From the NCBI GenBank assembly GCA_002329395.1, contig DCTQ01000005.1, positions 1 to 13,265 on the forward strand: a stretch of DNA of 13,265 nt, in the 5' to 3' direction. Under the pieces are notes generated by a model. That model made no database searches. It was not told where the DNA came from and was given only the letters and a program-made list of their open reading frames with translations. Origin of the DNA: Candidatus Avelusimicrobium alvi (lineage in GTDB: Bacteria; Elusimicrobiota; Elusimicrobia; Elusimicrobiales; Elusimicrobiaceae). Positions 7,375 through 13,265 of the stretch are shown here, piece after piece. The position numbers were made by a program, and so were the translations under genes. Every line of letters starts with the position of its first letter. The stretch's first letter is position 1.

Positions 7375-8184
7375 TTAAACCAGTCCGTACAATGCTTTTG
7401 TATTGCGTACGGTTATTTCCGCCAGCTGCTCTAGAGGGATGTCCAAATAATCGGCCGCAAATTCGGCGATGAGCGGAATGTTGGAAGGGTCGTTGCGCAG
7501 GCCGCGTCTGCCCTGCGGGGAAAGATACGGGCAGTCCGTTTCCAGGATGATTTTATCCGAGCCCGCTTTTTTGACGGCTTCGCGGATGTATTCATTCTTC
7601 TTATAGGTAAAACAGCCGTTGATGCCCAAAAGAAGCCCCATGTCCAGCGCGCGTTTGGCTTCTTCGTAACGGGCGCAGAAGCAGTGCAGTACGCCCGGAT
7701 GGCCGGCGGCGGCAGACGGTTTCCATTCGTGTTTTAACGCGTGGAAAGTATCGTCGTAAGCGGCGTAATCTTCGCCTGCGCGGCGCACATGCAGGACGAT
7801 GGGCTTTTGCACTTGGTTCGCCAGCGCCAGCATTTGGGAAAACACTTCCTGCTGGCGTTCTTTGGCGGTAAATTCAAAACAGGTATAATCCAGACCGATT
7901 TCGCCCACCGCCAGGTTGCGTTTGTCCGGCAGGAGGGCGGCGAGTTCTTTTAAATTAGCCGGGTTTAATTTAGAAGCGTATTCCGGGTGAACGCCCAGCA
8001 CGGCGCCGATTAAAGAGGGGTGCCGGGCCGCCAGCTCCAGCGCGGGGGTCCATTCTTCGGGCGCACAGCCGATTTCCACGCTGAGCGCAATGCCCACTTC
8101 GGGCAGTTTTTGGGTGATGAGTTCTTCGCGGTCCGGGTCAAAGGCCGGGTCGTTTAAATGGGCGTGAGAGTCTATAAATTGCAT
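7375..8184 (-). CDS. tatD: TatD family metal-dependent hydrolase / DNase
   Basis: TatD-family proteins are metal-dependent amidohydrolase-fold enzymes with 3'-5' exonuclease activity in tested members. The 269-residue length is typical (about 260). Metal ligands are visible: His7 and His9 in DSHAHLND, Glu95 in GEIGLDY, His132 in VLHVR, His167 in LHCF and Asp217 in ETDCPYLSP. GVHPE (64-68) and the C-terminal NTKALYGL (261-268) are also family marks. The physiological substrate of the particular subfamily (TatD, YcfH or YjjV type) cannot be told apart here. The start at 8184 has no Shine-Dalgarno and lies 7 nt after a -10-like hexamer. It leads an operon with two envelope proteins of unknown function. 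Confidence 0.95.
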   Translation of the reverse strand: MQFIDSHAHLNDPAFDPDREELITQKLPEVGIALSVEIGCAPEEWTPALELAARHPSLIGAVLGVHPEYASKLNPANLKELAALLPDKRNLAVGEIGLDYTCFEFTAKERQQEVFSQMLALANQVQKPIVLHVRRAGEDYAAYDDTFHALKHEWKPSAAAGHPGVLHCFCARYEEAKRALDMGLLLGINGCFTYKKNEYIREAVKKAGSDKIILETDCPYLSPQGRRGLRNDPSNIPLIAEFAADYLDIPLEQLAEITVRNTKALYGLV

Positions 8185-8191
8185 ATGTATT

Positions 8192-8197
8192 ATTGTA
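8192..8197 (-). promoter_or_regulatory. -10 element for a probably leaderless tatD mRNA
   Basis: On the minus strand TACAAT (8197-8192) is followed by seven bases and then the tatD ATG at 8184. No ribosome binding site is present between them. No good -35 is visible at 16-18 nt spacing. Confidence 0.4.
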
Positions 8198-8230
8198 TCT
8201 TTTTACCAGGCTTTCCCGCCATAGGGGCCT

Positions 8231-8447
8231 TCCAGGCCGGGGTTCTCTATGCGCGCCTGTTTGATTAACCGGGCCACACGGTTCAGGCAATGTCCCTGCG
8301 CAATTACCACAGCGTTGCTTCCAGGCCGGGGTTCTCTATGCGCGCCTGTTTGATTAGCCGGGCCACACGGTTCAGGCCGTGTCCCTGCGCAATTACTACA
8401 GCGTCGTTTCCGGGCCACAGTTCTTTATACGCGCCGGTTTGACTGGC
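8231..8447. repeat. 89-bp direct tandem repeat, two full copies and one decayed partial copy
   Basis: Unit 1 is 8231-8319 and unit 2 is 8320-8408; they match at about 83 of 89 positions. A third partial unit begins in register at 8409 and matches about 30 of 39 positions before similarity fades near 8447. Because 89 is not a multiple of 3, the reading frame shifts between units, so these are not protein repeats. There are no spacers between units, so this is not a CRISPR array. The 542-bp gap 8185-8726 holds this repeat, further palindromes and the hrcA control region, and no gene that I can support. Confidence 0.85.
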
Positions 8448-8460
8448 GCAGCCGCCCTGT

Positions 8461-8506
8461 TTGCGCCGTTTCCCCGTTTGCCGCACCTTGCGGGAGGCGC
8501 GCGCAA
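8461..8506. repeat. Nested inverted repeat after the 89-bp repeats
   Basis: TTGCGC (8461-8466) pairs with GCGCAA (8501-8506), and inside lies CCGCA-CCT-TGCGG (8481-8493). No T-run follows on the plus strand, so it is not an obvious terminator. Function unknown. Confidence 0.35.
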
Positions 8507-8540
8507 CTAATCTAAAAAAACGGTTGTGCCCCGGCCCATC

Positions 8541-8586
8541 CCTTTCTATACTACAAGGAGATATAATTGTTCTTTGAATAGAAAGG
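8541..8586. repeat. Inverted repeat upstream of the heat-shock promoter
   Basis: CCTTTCTAT (8541-8549) and ATAGAAAGG (8578-8586) are perfect 9-bp arms separated by 28 bp. Inside, ACAA (8553-8556) can pair with TTGT (8567-8570). CCGG at 8531-8534 and 8591-8594 could extend the structure outward. A -35/-10-like pair (TTGTGC at 8524-8529, TATACT at 8547-8552, spacing 17) overlaps the left arm and might be a second, weaker promoter toward hrcA. Confidence 0.45.
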
Positions 8587-8628
8587 CGGTCCGGTGAAAG
8601 GTTCAAAACTAGCAGTCTAAAATTGGGG

Positions 8629-8657
8629 TTGACAAAAATAAAATAATTGCATATAAT
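8629..8657 (+). promoter_or_regulatory. Consensus promoter of hrcA-grpE-dnaK
   Basis: TTGACA (8629-8634) and TATAAT (8652-8657) are both perfect, with the ideal 17-nt spacing. Predicted start is about 8664, inside the CIRCE element, giving a leader of about 60 nt. A vegetative sigma-70-type promoter under repressor control fits an HrcA regulon. Confidence 0.93.
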
Positions 8658-8658
8658 T

Positions 8659-8685
8659 TTAGCAGAGGGGATAAAAGAGTGCTAA
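8659..8685 (+). promoter_or_regulatory. CIRCE operator (HrcA binding site) with a degenerate left arm
   Basis: The consensus is TTAGCACTC-N9-GAGTGCTAA. Here the right arm (8677-8685) is perfect and the 9-bp spacing is exact, while the left arm (8659-8667) reads TTAGCAGAG, matching the outer six positions only. It starts two bases after the -10 and covers the transcription start, so bound HrcA would block initiation. Confidence 0.9.
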
Positions 8686-8726
8686 AATAAAAAGCATTTT
8701 CCCGAAGAGATTTTTAGGAAAAAGGT

Positions 8727-9827
8727 ATGAGAATTCTAAAACCGGAAATCGCCAAAGCCCGTAAAGAAAAAATCCTGCGGTGGGTGGTCCAGCAGTTTGT
8801 GGAAACCCGCCGTCCGGTCGGTTCGCAGATGATTGCCGAAGGCGCCTTGCAGGATGTTTCCAGCGCCACGATTCGCAACATTATGAAAGAACTGGAGGAG
8901 GAGGGCTATCTCTACCAGCCGCACACGTCCGGCGGCCGCATCCCGACCGATAAAGCCTACCGCTATTATGTGGACTACCTGGCCAGCGTGCAGAAGATGG
9001 CCGCCCAGGAACGCCAGCGCATTGAAGAACAATACGACGAGCGCGTAAGCGAAGTGGACAATATGCTGGTGCAGACTTCGCGTCTGCTGGCGATGCTTTC
9101 GGGCGTGGCGGGGTTTGTGTATACGGCGCACGTGGAAGACCAGCGCGTACAGCGGCTTGATTTTATTCCGCTGGCTCCGGGGATGATTTTGGCGGTGCTG
9201 GTTACGCAGTCCGGCGCGGTGCGGCACTGGCCCGTACGCACGGGTTACGTCATTGAGCCTGCCCGCCTGCGGGTGCTCAGCCGGTTTATCAACCAGGAAA
9301 TTGCCGGTATGACGCTGGCCGAAGCGCGCCAGGTGCTGTGGCATCACATCCATTCCGGCCACCGCGAAATTGCGGATATGGCGGACTTGGCCACCCAGGT
9401 GCTTAAAGACATTGAACGCCCGCAGACGGGCGCCGATGAATTATACGTGGAAGGCATCGGCCGCCTGCTGGAAAATACGACCGAAGCCGATTACGAAGAT
9501 TTGAAACAAATGATGCGCGTAGTGGAAGAGCGCGAACGGTTTTCCTCGTTATTAAACGAGAAAATGACGGATATGGAGAAATCCAACCAGAAATTAAACG
9601 TGAGCATCGGCAGTGAAAACGCGCTGCAGGAACTAAAAAACCTCAGCATCGTTTCTACGGCGTGCCGCGTGGGGGACAAAACGGTGGGCATGCTGGGCAT
9701 TATCGGCCCGAAGCATATGGAATATACAAGAGTAATGTCTTTGGTAAATTTTATCGGGGACCTCTTGGAAGCGTCCATGAAAAACTGGACGGCGCTGCCC
9801 GCCGGGGAAGAAAACGATTATGAGTAA
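8727..9827 (+). CDS. hrcA: Heat-inducible transcription repressor HrcA
   Basis: HrcA binds CIRCE as a dimer and is kept active by the GroEL chaperonin; heat or misfolded protein relieves repression. The 366-residue protein has the N-terminal winged helix with VSSATIRNIMKELEEEGYL (44-62) and the wing and linker block HTSGGRIPTDKAYRYYVD (66-83), both near-invariant in the family. The central GAF-like and dimerisation regions follow, ending in 'GMLGIIGPKHMEYTRVMSLV', also typical. The ATG at 8727 follows AGGA (8716-8719) at good spacing. It is the first gene of the operon it presumably represses through the CIRCE 42 bp upstream. Its stop overlaps the grpE start (ATGAGTAA), so the two are probably coupled. 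Confidence 0.97.
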   Translation: MRILKPEIAKARKEKILRWVVQQFVETRRPVGSQMIAEGALQDVSSATIRNIMKELEEEGYLYQPHTSGGRIPTDKAYRYYVDYLASVQKMAAQERQRIEEQYDERVSEVDNMLVQTSRLLAMLSGVAGFVYTAHVEDQRVQRLDFIPLAPGMILAVLVTQSGAVRHWPVRTGYVIEPARLRVLSRFINQEIAGMTLAEARQVLWHHIHSGHREIADMADLATQVLKDIERPQTGADELYVEGIGRLLENTTEADYEDLKQMMRVVEERERFSSLLNEKMTDMEKSNQKLNVSIGSENALQELKNLSIVSTACRVGDKTVGMLGIIGPKHMEYTRVMSLVNFIGDLLEASMKNWTALPAGEENDYE

Positions 9828-10404
9828 GAAACATCAGCATAAACACGGCGCGCCCGAGGCCGCCGGGCAAGAACTGGATGAACGGGAGTTGCCGGAAGTC
9901 TACGAACCGGAAATTGAAGTAAAACCGGAAGACGAACCCGCCGCCGAAAAGAAGCCCGACTATTACGAACAGTTGGTGCGTCTGAGCGCGGATTTTGACA
10001 ATTACCGTAAACGCACCGAGCGTGAAAAAGCGGCTTTCCTGGCGTACGGAAAAAAAGAATTCGCCGAGAAACTGCTTCCCGCTTACGAGGTGCTCCTGCG
10101 CCAGCGCGCGGAACTGGCCAAAGACCAGGACGCCGGGGAGTGCAGCGCTTCGCTCAAGGCCGTCAAAGACGGGCTGAATATGGTGTTTGCGGAGCTGGAA
10201 AAAGCTTTTAAGGCCGAGGGAATTGAGCATATGGACGTGCTGGATAAACCCTACGACCCGGCCGCCCAGGAAGTGGTGGCGATGATTCCGTCTTCGGAAG
10301 ACCAGGACGGGCTCGTGCTTCAGGAAGTGCAGATGGGATTTACCATGGACGGCAAAGTGCTGCGCCCCGCGCGCGTGATTGTCGGCCAGCATGCGGAAGG
10401 GTAA
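9820..10404 (+). CDS. grpE: Nucleotide exchange factor GrpE
   Basis: GrpE releases ADP from DnaK. The 194-residue protein has an acidic, probably disordered N-terminus (10-45), a long coiled-coil helix starting RLSADFDNYRKRTEREK (54-70), and the C-terminal beta-wing with DVLDKPYDPAAQEVVAMIPS (139-158) and QEVQMGFTMDGKVLRPARV (168-186), the conserved DnaK contact region. The ATG overlaps the hrcA stop by 8 bp. GGGGAAG (9804-9810) upstream can serve as ribosome site. It lies 50 bp before dnaK. Confidence 0.97.
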   Translation: MSKKHQHKHGAPEAAGQELDERELPEVYEPEIEVKPEDEPAAEKKPDYYEQLVRLSADFDNYRKRTEREKAAFLAYGKKEFAEKLLPAYEVLLRQRAELAKDQDAGECSASLKAVKDGLNMVFAELEKAFKAEGIEHMDVLDKPYDPAAQEVVAMIPSSEDQDGLVLQEVQMGFTMDGKVLRPARVIVGQHAEG

Positions 10405-10454
10405 TGCTTTCCGCCGGTGGGGTAAAAATTTGATTTAAAAGGAGAAACAACAGT

Positions 10455-12338
10455 ATGGCAAAAATTATTGGTATTGATTTGGGTACCTCCAACACCGCCG
10501 CCGCGGTGATGGAAGGCGGCAGAGGAACGATTATTCCGTCTGCCGAAGGCAGTTCTATCGGCGGCAAGGCGTTTCCGTCTTATGTCGCTTTTACCAAAGA
10601 CGGCCAGCGCTTGGTGGGTGAACCGGCCCGCCGCCAGGCCATCGCCAACCCGGAAGGAACCGTAACCGCGTTCAAGCGCAAAATGGGGGAAAATTACAAA
10701 TATAACTTGCGCGGACAGGAATTTACGCCTCAGCAGCTTTCGGCTTTCGTCTTGCAGAAAGTGAAAAAAGACGCCGAAGCCTTCCTGGGCGAACCGGTGG
10801 AAAAAGCCGTTATCACGGTACCCGCTTATTTTAACGACAACCAGCGTCAGGCCACGAAAGACGCGGGCCGCATCGCGGGGCTGGAAGTGGTGCGCCTGGT
10901 CAACGAACCGACCGCGGCCGCTTTGGCCTTCGGCATTGACAAAGCCGGCAAAGAACAGAAAGTAATGGTGTTTGACTTGGGCGGCGGTACGCTGGATGTT
11001 ACCATTATGGAAATGGGCAAAGAAGGCACCTTTGACGTGCTTTCCACCTCCGGCGATACGCAGCTGGGCGGTACGGATATGGATAATGCCATCATCCAGT
11101 GGATGGTGGACGAATTCCGCAAACAGACGGGGATTGACCTCTCCAAAGACAAACAGGCCCAGCAGCGCCTAAAAGACGCGGCGGAAAAGGCGAAAATTGA
11201 ACTTTCCACCACCATGGAAACCGACATCAACCTGCCGTTCATTTCCGCGGGTGCCGACGGCCCGAAACACTTGGAGCTTAAATTGTCCCGCGCCAAACTG
11301 GAAAGCTTGGTGGACGATATCGTCAAACGCTGCGGCAAATCCGTGGAGCAGGCCCTGTCCGACGCTTCGCTGACCGCGTCGCAGATTGACCGCATCATCT
11401 TGGTCGGCGGCCCGACCCGTATGCCCATTGTGCAGAAATACGTGGAAGACCTGGTGGGCAAAAAAATTGAACGCGGCATTGACCCGATGGAATGCGTCGC
11501 GATCGGCGCCTCCGTGCAGGCCGGTATTTTGACCGGCGACGTAAAAGACGTTCTGCTCCTGGACGTTACCCCGCTTTCCCTGGGTCTGGAAACCCTGGGC
11601 GGCGTGTGCACGCGCCTGATTGAACGCAACACCACCATCCCGGTGCGCAAGACGCAGGTGTTCTCTACGGCTTCGGACAACCAGCCGGCCGTTACCATCA
11701 ACGTCCTGCAGGGCGAACGCCCCATGGCCAAAGACAACGTGCCGCTGGGCAAGTTTGACCTGGACGGTATTCCGCCCGCTCCGCGCGGCGTGCCGCAGAT
11801 TGAAGTTACCTTTGACATTGACGCCAACGGTATTTTAAACGTGTCCGCGAAAGACTTGGGTACGAACAAAGAGCAGCACATCACCATCAGCTCGCCCAAT
11901 AAACTCAGCGATACGGAAGTGGAAAAATTCGTCAAAGACGCGGAGAAATTCGCCGACGAAGACAAAAAACACAAAGAACTGATTGAAGCCAAAAACCAGG
12001 GCGACAGCGTGCTCTACCAGACTGAAAAGTCCTTGAAAGAGTACGGCGATAAAGTCTCCCAGGACGACCGCCTGGCCATTGACCGCGCTTTGGGCGACCT
12101 CAAAGAAGCCCTCAAAGGCGACGATGCGGCCAAAATCAAATCCGCTACCGACGCGGCCCTGCAGGCCGGCCAGAAATTGGGCGAAGCGATGTATAAAGAC
12201 GCCCAGGCCAAACAGCAGGCCCAAGGCGGTGCGCAGCAGGCGGCCGGAGCCCAGCCGGGCCCCGACGCGAATGCGAACGCCCAAGCCGCAAACGGCGGCA
12301 AAGACGACGTAGTGGAAGCGGAAGTCGTGGACAAATAA
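10455..12338 (+). CDS. dnaK: Molecular chaperone DnaK (Hsp70), form lacking the IB-subdomain insertion
   Basis: DnaK is the ATP-driven Hsp70 chaperone. At 627 residues it is slightly shorter than E. coli DnaK (638). Motifs: phosphate-1 IDLGTSN (7-13), VPAYFND (122-128), NEPTAAA (150-156), phosphate-2 [10 protein letters not shown] (174-183), the adenosine-site VGGPTRMP (317-324), and the interdomain linker DVLLLD (365-370) with TPLSLG. A helical lid follows, then an Ala/Gln-rich tail ending [11 protein letters not shown]. Between AFKR (72-75) and the PQQLS block (92-96) it is 24 residues shorter than E. coli, so it lacks the insertion common in many diderm DnaKs. It also has the stretch [18 protein letters not shown] (33-50), which resembles archaeal and Thermotoga-like Hsp70s as I remember them. 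AAAAGGAG lies 10 bases before the ATG. No dnaJ follows. Confidence 0.98.
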   Translation: MAKIIGIDLGTSNTAAAVMEGGRGTIIPSAEGSSIGGKAFPSYVAFTKDGQRLVGEPARRQAIANPEGTVTAFKRKMGENYKYNLRGQEFTPQQLSAFVLQKVKKDAEAFLGEPVEKAVITVPAYFNDNQRQATKDAGRIAGLEVVRLVNEPTAAALAFGIDKAGKEQKVMVFDLGGGTLDVTIMEMGKEGTFDVLSTSGDTQLGGTDMDNAIIQWMVDEFRKQTGIDLSKDKQAQQRLKDAAEKAKIELSTTMETDINLPFISAGADGPKHLELKLSRAKLESLVDDIVKRCGKSVEQALSDASLTASQIDRIILVGGPTRMPIVQKYVEDLVGKKIERGIDPMECVAIGASVQAGILTGDVKDVLLLDVTPLSLGLETLGGVCTRLIERNTTIPVRKTQVFSTASDNQPAVTINVLQGERPMAKDNVPLGKFDLDGIPPAPRGVPQIEVTFDIDANGILNVSAKDLGTNKEQHITISSPNKLSDTEVEKFVKDAEKFADEDKKHKELIEAKNQGDSVLYQTEKSLKEYGDKVSQDDRLAIDRALGDLKEALKGDDAAKIKSATDAALQAGQKLGEAMYKDAQAKQQAQGGAQQAAGAQPGPDANANAQAANGGKDDVVEAEVVDK

Positions 12339-12363
12339 GCATTATCAGGTGGGTAAATCGACT

Positions 12364-12394
12364 AAAGAGGGGAACCGTACGGTTCCCCTCTTTT
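12364..12394 (+). terminator. Strong terminator of hrcA-grpE-dnaK
   Basis: AAAGAGGGGAACC (12364-12376) and GGTTCCCCTCTTT (12381-12393) form a perfect 13-bp stem with loop GTAC, ending in four T. It lies 25 bp after the dnaK stop. Confidence 0.93.
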
Positions 12395-12420
12395 GAGTTT
12401 ATTAGGCGCATTCGCAATAT

Positions 12421-12445
12421 TCCGGGCTTCAACCCGGGGAGTTTC
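12421..12445. repeat. REP-like palindrome, copy 2
   Basis: CCGGGCT (12422-12428) and CCCGGGGAGTTTC (12433-12445) match copy 1 (5753-5784) at every position, separated by the same 4-nt gap with different bases. The stem is weaker here (about 5 bp plus a wobble) because the loop-side bases have changed. Confidence 0.7.
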
Positions 12446-12456
12446 CCTAATTTTAT

Positions 12457-12482
12457 TTACTTTTTTCATCGGAAAAAAGTAA
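12457..12482. repeat. A/T-rich perfect hairpin between dnaK and rsmE
   Basis: TTACTTTTTTC (12457-12467) and GAAAAAAGTAA (12472-12482) form a perfect 11-bp stem with a 4-nt loop ATCG. It lies 12 bp downstream of the REP-like copy and upstream of the rsmE promoter. It is too A/T-rich to be a normal terminator. Confidence 0.55.
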
Positions 12483-12514
12483 CAAAAAACCCGCATTTTA
12501 TTTTTAGGTATATT

Positions 12515-12543
12515 TTTACTTTTAAGTATTTAAAAGTTACAAT
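12515..12543 (+). promoter_or_regulatory. Promoter of rsmE, leaderless geometry
   Basis: TTTACT (12515-12520, 4 of 6) and TACAAT (12538-12543, 5 of 6) are spaced by the ideal 17 nt. Six bases separate the -10 from the rsmE ATG at 12550, so transcription should start at or next to the start codon. No Shine-Dalgarno is present. Confidence 0.65.
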
Positions 12544-12549
12544 ATCCAT

Positions 12550-13245
12550 ATGTCCCAATACTTTGCCGATATCAAAGAAACCGAATTTTTCCTTATGGAC
12601 GCCGAGGCGCACCACGCGTCCGCCGTCGCGCGCCATCAGGAAGGGGACGAAATTTTGGTATTTGACGGCACCGGCCGCCAGTATACGGCGCGGATTGACC
12701 GGATTCAAAAAAAGTTCGTGCGCGGCACTTTGTTAAAACCCCGCGCGGTGCGCCGGCCTGCGCTGGAGCTGGAACTGTGCTTTGCACCCAATTCCCGCAC
12801 CGGGCTGGAGGACGTGTTGGATAAATGCACCCAGCTGGGCGTGGCGGCGTTCCGCCCCGTGCTGACCGAACGCAGCGAATACGACGTGCTGAAAAAATGG
12901 GACGGCAAGAACGACCGCTGGCGGCAGATTATGATTTCCGCCTGCAAACAGTGCGATACCCCCTTTATTCCCGCCATCCTGCCGCCCGTTAAGTTCCCGC
13001 AGGCGCTGGCGCAGGAAATCCCTTCGCTGATTGCTTACGAAGCGGAGGAGACGCATACGCTTTCCTGGGGGCTGGAAAAATTAGGCGGTCCCAAACGCCT
13101 GCGCGTATTTGTGGGGCCCGCCGGGGGCTGGACGGATGAAGAAATCGTCATCGCCGCCCAATACAACGTGCTGCCCGTTACGCTGGGCGTAAACATTCTG
13201 CGCGCGGAAACGGCCTGTATCGCCGTGGCCGCCAAACTCTTATAA
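12550..13245 (+). CDS. rsmE: 16S rRNA (uracil1498-N3)-methyltransferase RsmE
   Basis: RsmE methylates N3 of U1498 in 16S rRNA in the 30S subunit. The 231-residue protein (family about 240) has an N-terminal PUA-like part with EAHHASAV (19-26) and GDEILVFDGTGRQYTARI (32-49), then a SPOUT domain with KCTQLGV (92-98) and RPVLTERS (102-109). The knot motifs are FVGPAGGWTDEE (187-198) and LGVNILRAETA (212-222), which bind S-adenosylmethionine. The family's EQxGR-like block reads KQCDTP (133-138). It is separated from dnaK by a strong terminator and has its own leaderless-type promoter, although rsmE is often carried downstream of dnaJ-prmA in heat-shock clusters. The next start codon overlaps its stop by one base (TAATG). 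Confidence 0.95.
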   Translation: MSQYFADIKETEFFLMDAEAHHASAVARHQEGDEILVFDGTGRQYTARIDRIQKKFVRGTLLKPRAVRRPALELELCFAPNSRTGLEDVLDKCTQLGVAAFRPVLTERSEYDVLKKWDGKNDRWRQIMISACKQCDTPFIPAILPPVKFPQALAQEIPSLIAYEAEETHTLSWGLEKLGGPKRLRVFVGPAGGWTDEEIVIAAQYNVLPVTLGVNILRAETACIAVAAKLL

Positions 13246-13265
13246 TGACAACCTTTTTTATCACA
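13245..13265 (+). CDS. Possible start of the next operon gene (window edge)
   Basis: An ATG at 13245-13247 overlaps the rsmE stop (TAATG) and opens MTTFFIT through the last base. The overlap suggests translational coupling. The radical-SAM methylthiotransferase MtaB often follows rsmE in other bacteria and starts with a short hydrophobic strand before its Gly-Cys-Lys-Val-Asn motif, so it is a candidate. Seven codons cannot establish this. Confidence 0.4.

Noticed and set aside
8231..8447. CRISPR array
   Set aside because: The 89-bp units are contiguous with no spacers, are too long, and the third copy has decayed.
8203..8606. Small minus-strand genes in the tandem repeat
   Set aside because: The frames are inconsistent between units, there is no ribosome site, and the longer frame runs into the hrcA upstream inverted repeat.
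8595..8620. tRNA-like T-loop (GGTTCAAAA)
   Set aside because: No acceptor stem, D-arm or anticodon arm can be formed around it. I see no tRNA or rRNA in the window.
10847..11992. 381-residue open frame on the minus strand inside dnaK
   Set aside because: It is antisense to a gene with every DnaK motif, is Ser/Thr/Pro-rich nonsense and has no start context. High GC codon use leaves long antisense frames open.
12931..12960. Loss of the RsmE EQxGR-like motif (reads KQCDTP) as a sign of inactivity
   Set aside because: As I recall, related RsmE proteins also carry Lys-Gln at this place, and the S-adenosylmethionine-binding knot motifs are intact.

Overview
The window is a stretch of bacterial chromosome, GC-rich by eye (roughly mid-50s % GC), made mostly of housekeeping genes in short operons on both strands. 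The taxonomic guess is a diderm from a gut or host-associated lineage, most likely Elusimicrobiota. Reasons: a clipped type IV pilin-like gene of a kind I recall as abundant there, several lipoproteins with clear lipoboxes, an HrcA/CIRCE heat-shock operon, and an insertion-less DnaK. This assignment is inference only; no search was run.

Layout. 1-441 (+): C-terminal part of a pilin-like protein, converging on 2891-493 (-): nusB then ligA, with a shared hairpin terminator between the two units. 3085-3885 (+): secreted DUF2807-type repeat protein with its own terminator. 3979-4413 (+): small lipoprotein, apparently on a leaderless mRNA. 4487-5693 (+): infC-rpmI-rplT from a near-consensus promoter, ending in a strong terminator. 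5744-5937: densely palindromic non-coding DNA. 8184-5972 (-): tatD, a lipoprotein of unknown function and a membrane-anchored Pro/Arg-rich protein of unknown function, probably one operon. 8185-8726: 542 bp without a gene, holding an 89-bp tandem repeat, an inverted repeat and the heat-shock control region. 8727-12338 (+): hrcA-grpE-dnaK from a perfect-consensus promoter overlapped by a CIRCE operator, closed by a strong terminator. 12550-13245 (+): rsmE, with its own promoter, followed by the first seven codons of a next gene at the window edge.

How the genes work together. NusB (antitermination) and LigA (DNA joining), the IF3/L35/L20 translation operon, the HrcA-controlled GrpE/DnaK chaperone operon and the 16S rRNA methylase RsmE are core functions. 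The accessory content consists of secreted proteins: the pilin-like protein, the DUF2807 protein and two lipoproteins, plus one membrane-anchored protein.

The most interesting signals are in control and intergenic DNA. Three genes (3979, 8184, 12550) lack a Shine-Dalgarno and carry a -10-like hexamer exactly 6 or 7 nt before ATG, which suggests leaderless transcripts. A REP-like palindrome occurs twice (5759-5784 and 12422-12445) beside further stem-loops. An 89-bp non-coding tandem repeat sits between tatD and hrcA. I did not find a convincing new defence, mobile or biosynthetic system.
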